DNA of 64,000 bases from assembly GCA_025531455.1 (NCBI GenBank), contig JAMYHL010000009.1, positions 310,001-374,000 of the forward strand. The letters are read 5' to 3'. A program made the translations under genes and the position numbers. Shown here in pieces: positions 58,834 to 64,000 of the stretch. The notes beneath the pieces were generated by a model. The model was not told the origin of the DNA. It was given only the letters and a program-made list of their open reading frames with translations, and ran no database searches. This DNA comes from Apiotrichum sp. Y4204. Lineage: Eukaryota > Basidiomycota > Tremellomycetes > Trichosporonales > Trichosporonaceae. Each line of letters opens with the position of its first letter. Within the stretch, counting starts at the first letter, position 1.

Positions 58834-59382
58834 ATGGCACGATCGGGACTCCAGAACGAGGTTATCAAGCTGTATCGCGCGTGAGTTGGCTAGTATAGCC
58901 TTCATGTCAGCCAGCTGACCCTCAGCGGCGTGCGGAATGCCATGACCAAGAACAAAGTAAGTCACGGTCGCCCGGCGTCGTGGGTGAGAGTGTCGTATGA
59001 TGACCCATGAGAAGACCTGGCGAGACTTGCATAATCTGAAGTCTTCTTCATGTTGCCACAGGCATCGAACACTAGGAGCCAGTGCTGACCGACAGGACCA
59101 GCGCCGCGCCTTCCTTATTCATCTGCGGTACAACTTTCACCACCCGCCGTTGACGCCGCGCGACTACACGGCCATCGAGCACCAGGTGAGTCAGCTTCTC
59201 AAGTCCCACTCCAGCTGCTCTATCAATACTCATTCCAGATTCGCAAGTTCTCGCGCACACTCGCGATGCTGTCCGAGCCGTCCGTGCAGCGCATCGGCGT
59301 GAGCCAGGACATGCTCGACTGGTGGGGCAACGAGGTGGACCGCGCACACGCGCGGGCCGCGAAGGCCAGCATGAAGAAGTAG
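58834..59382 (+). CDS. SDH6: SDHAF1/Sdh6-like LYR assembly factor of succinate dehydrogenase
   Basis: Four exons (58834-58880, 58926-58956, 59096-59185 and 59239-59382) total 312 nt and encode 103 residues. The chain opens SGLQNEVIKLYRAGVRNAMT, with the LYR tripeptide in the position typical of SDHAF1/Sdh6. RRAFLIHLRYNFHHPPLTPR-DYTAIEHQIRK follows, like the family F-(R/K)-x-x-x-x-(V/L)-PRxDF--IEHLLR block. A Lys/Ala-rich helix ends the protein. Sdh6 works in the mitochondrial matrix: it helps place Fe-S clusters in the Sdh2 subunit and shields it during complex II assembly. No cleavable presequence is evident, as in yeast Sdh6. All intron junctions keep the motifs continuous. Confidence 0.85.
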
Positions 59383-59622
59383 AATAGAGACGGTGCGATC
59401 AGGTCACCGGTCGTGTTGTTGTACACTAGCTGGCATATCACATCCCTGCTCGTTTCTCCCATCATTGCTGATTCTACCTTACTTCTGACAATGCGTCGTA
59501 CTGAGCGGAATGTGATTCGCGCTTGCCCCGAATGTTTACTTCAGACTTTCATCACTTTTACAACTGGGGAACGGGATACACTGTTTCCATGTGCTCCTGC
59601 TCAATGCTCCCCGCCGTTGGCG

Positions 59623-60805
59623 TTAGGCGACCTGCGCCTGGGCCTTTGCCTGGAGATGCGCAGGCACAAAGTGGACGGCGCTGGCGACCTGGTCTGCGCT
59701 CTCGAGCGCGGCGGCGCGTGCGATATCGGCGCTCTGCATGCGGTTCCTCGCCATTGCATCCGCGATGAATTGCCCGCCAGTCTGGGGATCAGATTGGTCC
59801 AATTAGATTTACACTCACGATCGGGGGGTACTTCTTCTCAGGGCCCTGGATGACAATGTCCTTTCTCGCCTGGTTGAAGAAGGCCATCGAGTAGCGCGGC
59901 CCGCGCGACTCGTCCCCTTGCGGCAGGCGGACGCGGTGGTACGTCGACTTGAGGCGGTCGTCGCTCCACTTGATGTCAGCCGAGTCTTTGGGTTCACACT
60001 CACGCGCATGAGCTGGTCACCAATGTTGCACACGATGCGGTCCTGGCGCGCCTCGACGGGATACCAGTCGGTGCCCATACCAAAGTCGCCGACGACCTTG
60101 CGGCCGGGACACACTTCGAGGCCTCCCTCGCCGTCGCGCTGGAAAAGCTGCTGTCAGCGGGATAAGTGGCTGACAACTTACCAGTGTAAGGACGTCAAAA
60201 TCGGCGTGCGCGCCGGCTCGCCAGAAGTTTGGGCCGAACTCGCGCCCCTCGCACGAGTGGTAGTGCAGGAGACGGAGGACGGACTGCGAGTCGGCCTTGC
60301 CTTCGTTATCGACGCAGCCCTGTGTGAACGTATCGGCGGGAAGACCGAGACCCTCGGCAAAGCACTCCATCACACGGACCGACAGGCTGTGATCGGATCA
60401 GCTTCGTTTTGTGCGCACTCCTCACTCCTGGACTTGGTGCATAAACTTTTCGGCGGTTGCCTTGAATCCGTCACAATCGTCGTCGGACGGCCAGAGGCCC
60501 TCCATACGCGAGAACTGGAGCTGCATGCTCTCCTTCTGGTCGGCCGTGCCCGTCGAGGGGCGGACCTGCGTGTTCTTCTCCCAGCCCGCATTCTGCCCGT
60601 TGAGCGGGGTACGCGCCTTGACCTCGTCCGGGAGCGCAAAGAAGCGCGCAGAGTTTGCAAACGCCGCACTGACGTCTTCTGGGGGAATGCCGTGGTTGCT
60701 CAGCGTAAAGAAGCCGACGTCGGTCGCGGCCTTCATGAGCTGGGCGGTGATTTCGGCGCGGCGCGCGTCAAAGTCGTGCAGAGAAATGGTCGGGACCGCG
60801 GACAT
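59623..60805 (-). CDS. 2-oxoglutarate/Fe(II)-dependent oxygenase, IPNS-like
   Basis: Four exons encode about 350 residues. The N-terminal DIOX_N region contains PTISLHDFDARRAEITAQLM, then GFFTLSNHGIPPEDV and FFALPDEVKA. The 2OG-Fe(II) core has the iron ligands His and Asp in HADFD and a distal His in STYHRVRLP, and the 2OG-binding Arg and Ser in the RxS of GPRYSMAFF. The stretch FGMGTDWYPVEARQDRIVCN then IGDQLMRWSDDRLKS bridges them. The protein is soluble and probably cytosolic. Related fungal enzymes hydroxylate or oxidise small metabolites, but the substrate cannot be inferred. The exon 2-3 junction (QE/LSVRVME) and the TGGQFIADAMARNRM start of the last exon keep the frame. It is convergent with SDH6. 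Confidence 0.88.
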
Positions 60806-62888
60806 TGTGCTGTTCTGTTTCGTTGGGTGTGTGCCATGCGGCTGGCTCTCTCGTGCGTTTATGTATCTGTCTCGTCTGCGATGAAACCCCCCGTTTCGCG
60901 TACAAGTATCCGCAGGAACCACAGAAACAAGGTCACTACTAGCGTCTGTTGTTTCCACTGATGGGCTAGTGTGTGCTGTTTTTGGACTACCCAAAACTTG
61001 GCCATCATCCTGCAATCGTGAACGTGGATGCTAACCCCGCATGACCCCGCATGACCCCCGCATAACCCCCAAATGCCCCGCAGTCATAGACCACAGCCGT
61101 ATGATGTCCATGGCCAATGTGAACGTGGTCATTGTCATATGGTTAGTTGAGTGTGTCAGGATGTCAATAGAGAGTGGGCAACTGGCCGTGGTATGTGGGC
61201 AGCAGAGCATGGGCAGTATATCCGCGTGACTCGCGTTCATGCCGGATGTGTATGATGATCGGCCCCGCAGGCCCCGCAATGTAGTTCCGTCTTCCTGGGT
61301 TGCCAACTGGACATTGGCGTACTGGCAGTGGCCCAGTGGCGCCGGCTGCGCTGGCCTCGCGGCCTCAACATATGTCTGCTAGTCATGAGTCATGGGACAG
61401 AACAGGTGGGTCAATTCGGTAAGTAACGAAAGTACGAGAAACAACAGAAACCATCAAGTCCTATCGGACCGGACGCGCCAAACGACGTCAGAGGAGGAGT
61501 GTGTGTTCCCGGTATGGGGGCGATATCCAGATATATATCCCGGTTCCCACGGTGGGGCACGGTGGGGCCGCGGCTGCCGGGCGCCCGGCGCCTGCAGCCT
61601 GGGTGTCGACACGGTGGGTGATCCGGCGGCTAGGATGATGGTGATGACGAACGGGCGATTAGCGATGATGACGAGACGGGAACATGATGAGGAAAGGAGG
61701 ATTATCCGGAACTTCCCAGGAAGGAGTGGGAATGCGAGTCGCTTGCCGGAGAGCCCGTAGTGGGTTTCTCGGAGGGGCCGAGGAATTGAGGAATGTCAGA
61801 CCCGGCCCCGTGCACTGTCGTCGCAGTCCAGTCTCGGAGATACTCCCTCGTCAACTAGCTTGGTTCCGGATGTGGTTCCGGATCAAGTCTCGGAGCTCGG
61901 ATGGGTCGATCGTCGACTTGCGGGGGAGGTATCGGGAAATACAGTACCGGGGATTGCAAGGGGCTTTGGCGGACTAGTGCCGGAGGTCATGAGCTTGGGA
62001 GGTTGGGAGGTTAGGAGTCTGTGCCGGTCCGGAAACAGCTGCCAGCTGGTGATCAGAGCTGCATCTAAGGTGCATCTGCATCTGCTTCTGTAGCCTGTGG
62101 TCTGTGGGAGTCATGACCTGTCAGTCCAGTACTTCCAGTCGCTCCCCGTCCCTAGATGAGACTATCTGCTTGTCGAGTCCCGTTGTCCGATCCCCCGCAG
62201 CTTCAAACACCATTCTCCACCTCTCAACGGCAAAGTCGCGCACTCCCTTCTCATAGCTGCCGTCTACAATACCACAAGCCGGAATCTGGGATCTGGGATT
62301 TGGGACCCAGCGGCCAGTAGCCAGGTGAGATGCGCGTGTCAGCCATGCTGAAGCACTTATCCATTATCGATCTATGATCTCATGACCAGAAACCATCACC
62401 ACCACTACTACTGTGCTGACCACTGTTGGGCCACTGACCTCGCCCACTAAACATACCATGACGACTCGTACGCTGACCGAGGCGCACCCGACATCATGCC
62501 TCGGTCGTTCACCACGGCCCACATGGCCATAATTTCCAGCATGCGGCGGCACGCCAGCACAAGCCCTGCGGGTTAGGTTCCGGAACGTGGTCCGGCTCCG
62601 AGCTCGGTGAAGGAGGTACTGCGCTGACTTGTGGTTGTTTGTGTCACAGGCCACTGGCTTGGCAGCTCATGAACCACGCGCTGTTCGCAGTTCCGCACGT
62701 TCCGCGGTTCACGTGAACAAGTCTCACTCATTCAATACAAGACACTGTTGCACTGTTTGCCATATTGCTGATTCATCCGCGGATGACTGGACTTGACGCG
62801 ACTGAGGAACAGTGCTGCATGCATGGTATAAGTCACAGCCGCGAGTGATGGCCATCAACATTCACAACTCCAACTTTGCAATCTCACA
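60806..62888. other. 2.1-kb intergenic region, no gene recognised
   Basis: It lies between the oxygenase start and the GFA gene start (divergent). The 61700-62060 part is rich in CGGA/CGAG words, somewhat like 7.3-9.1 kb. CCCCGCATGACCCCGCATG direct repeats occur at 61035-61060. No coding sequence is recognised; both promoters lie here. Confidence 0.45.
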
Positions 62889-63374
62889 ATGGCTCCACTC
62901 AAAGGCTCGTGTCTCTGCGGCAACGTGACGTTTACGATCCCCGACCGCGCGCCCGTCGAAGAGGAGGGCACAGAGATATGCCACTGCACCGACTGCCGCC
63001 AGGCAACTGGCTCGATTGCGGGATACTTTATCACCGCGAAGAAGGGCAACTGGGAGATGACCGGCGAGCTGAGCAGCTTCGAGAGGACCGCCGAGTCGGG
63101 CGCGAAACTCACCCGGCACCGATGCAAGAATTGCGGGTCGCCCGTGTACGATGCGTCGAGCATGCGCGGCGGCTCTCAGGTGACGGTTTATGCGGGTACG
63201 TGAAGAATGGCTGCTGGCTTACTGGCTGCTGGCTATCTTTGACTGACGAAAGGCCTCTTCCCCCCCGGAGAGGTCCCCAAGCCCAGCGTCGAGATCTGGC
63301 TGCGCAGCTCGGAGCCGTGGCACAAGACGTTCCCCGGGGCGCTTACGCTGCAGAAGCAGGAGTATGATGGGTGA
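62889..63374 (+). CDS. GFA/CENP-V domain zinc protein
   Basis: Two exons encode about 147 residues, the usual length for a single GFA domain. The zinc-ligand pattern is complete: CLCG near residue 8, CHCTDC near residue 36, and RCKNCGSPVYD near residue 83. The second exon adds GLFPPGEVPKPSVEIWLRSS and EPWHKTFPGA, the family C-terminal block. The intron (about 63198-63253) joins VYA to GLFPPGE in frame. GFA proteins bind glutathione or formaldehyde adducts in some bacteria; most fungal members have no tested function. The protein appears cytosolic, with no signal or membrane segment. Confidence 0.92.
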
Positions 63375-63715
63375 GCGGAGTCGGGTCTGGTGTCGTGATT
63401 CGGTGTCGTGTGTGTATTGTGTGAAATGTGAAGTGCTGTCTATGCTATCTCATGTTCCGATGCTGCATCCTCTGTAGATGCTCTTGTGCTCGCTGTTTTT
63501 GTTGTGCAAGTTGTGCCCGGTCCGCAAGTGGTTTATGCCAGCATTGAGGGAGGACAGAACATGATTGTCCGTCAAGTGCAGGCTGCCATTGTGGAGGTTG
63601 AGACTGGTAGTGACGTAGTGGTGCCGAACTCACAAACAAGCGACGCAGCGAGCAACCGCCATGCAACCAGCTCAGCACCATCACCCATAACGACCTCGCA
63701 ACCGCTAACACCGCC

Positions 63716-64000
63716 ATGTCCGATCCAGCCCCTGCACCTGACGCCGACACTGTCGAAACCGTGCGCGTCGCAGTGTATTCGACCTTTTCGAAGCACGGAC
63801 GCGCGCCAACGGTTCCAGAGCTCGCGTCGAGCGAATCTCTCGCACCCCGGACAGTACGCCAGTCGCTTGCGGCGCTGCACCATTCCCGCGCGCTCGTTCT
63901 CTCCCCCGCAGCGCTGGTTGCCCTCGCGGCGAACAGCGACGAGTTTGACACGCACCCCCGCGCAATCGTCATGGCGCACCCGTTCGCGAGCATCCCCCTC
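63716..64000 (+). CDS. MerB-like (alkylmercury lyase family) protein, partial
   Basis: The first 95 residues are present and the gene leaves the window. After MSDPAPAPDADTVE comes VRVAVYSTFSKHGRAPTVPE, then LASSESLAPRTVRQSLAALH and RALVLSPAA. This pattern matches the helix-turn-helix-like N-terminal domain of MerB-family proteins. IVMAHPFASIPL is their characteristic start of the core domain. Many such proteins in fungi and bacteria lack the catalytic Cys residues of true organomercurial lyase. Those would lie beyond the window, so enzyme activity cannot be judged. The start is the first ATG of the frame. A neighbouring GFA-domain gene 340 bp upstream is on the same strand. The family call is by eye. 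Confidence 0.7.
   Translation, partial: MSDPAPAPDADTVETVRVAVYSTFSKHGRAPTVPELASSESLAPRTVRQSLAALHHSRALVLSPAALVALAANSDEFDTHPRAIVMAHPFASIPL

Noticed and set aside
1..64000. tRNA, rRNA, snRNA and CRISPR arrays
   Set aside because: No T-loop GTTCGA(A/T)-centred cloverleaf, U6-like sequence or spaced direct-repeat array was noticed by eye. A covariance-model scan could still find a small RNA, particularly in long introns.

Overview
The window is GC-rich nuclear DNA from a fungus, most probably a basidiomycete yeast of the Tremellomycetes, perhaps Trichosporonales. This rests on intron-dense genes with very short introns (about 32-60 nt), a CTGAC/CTAAC branch site a few bases before the acceptor AG, strong GC3 bias, and a CAP10-type (GT90) glycosyltransferase. 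The species assignment is inference. I saw no tRNA, rRNA, CRISPR array or intact transposon. Coordinates of spliced genes run from start to stop codon and include introns.

Layout. 0-5.2 kb: ACL4 (Rpl4 assembly chaperone) and a long acidic, low-complexity nuclear-type protein, both on the minus strand. 5.2-10.4 kb: a gene-poor stretch whose 7.3-9.1 kb part has its own composition. 10.4-19 kb: UBC6 (ER ubiquitin-conjugating enzyme), mitochondrial ribosomal protein S5, an unknown protein with a tandem Arg-His-Glu repeat, RPP2 (60S stalk) and CKS1. 19.4-28.1 kb: MET30/sconB (F-box/WD40) and a Zds-type protein. 30.4-39.5 kb: an OPT-family transporter, proteasome alpha subunit PRE9, a probable gene remnant and a CAP10-family glycosyltransferase. 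40.7-53 kb: a T5orf172 (DUF1766) protein, a coiled-coil protein with a C-terminal membrane segment, and the sorting nexin MDM1. 55.1-64 kb: a small B12D/MLRQ-like mitochondrial protein, proteasome beta subunit PRE2, SDH6 (LYR protein), a 2OG-Fe(II) oxygenase, a GFA-domain protein, and the first part of a MerB-like protein that leaves the window.

Most genes are housekeeping. Several belong to ubiquitin-proteasome and cell-cycle control (UBC6, MET30, PRE9, PRE2, CKS1), but they are scattered on both strands and I see no operon-like logic. No convincing new defence, mobile or biosynthetic system was found. The most unusual feature is gene architecture: UBC6, PRE9 and CKS1 each contain several coding microexons (9-27 nt), and the first coding exon of PRE9 is only the ATG. 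The reconstructed PRE9, CKS1 and SDH6 exon lengths sum to multiples of three and restore the family motifs across every junction.
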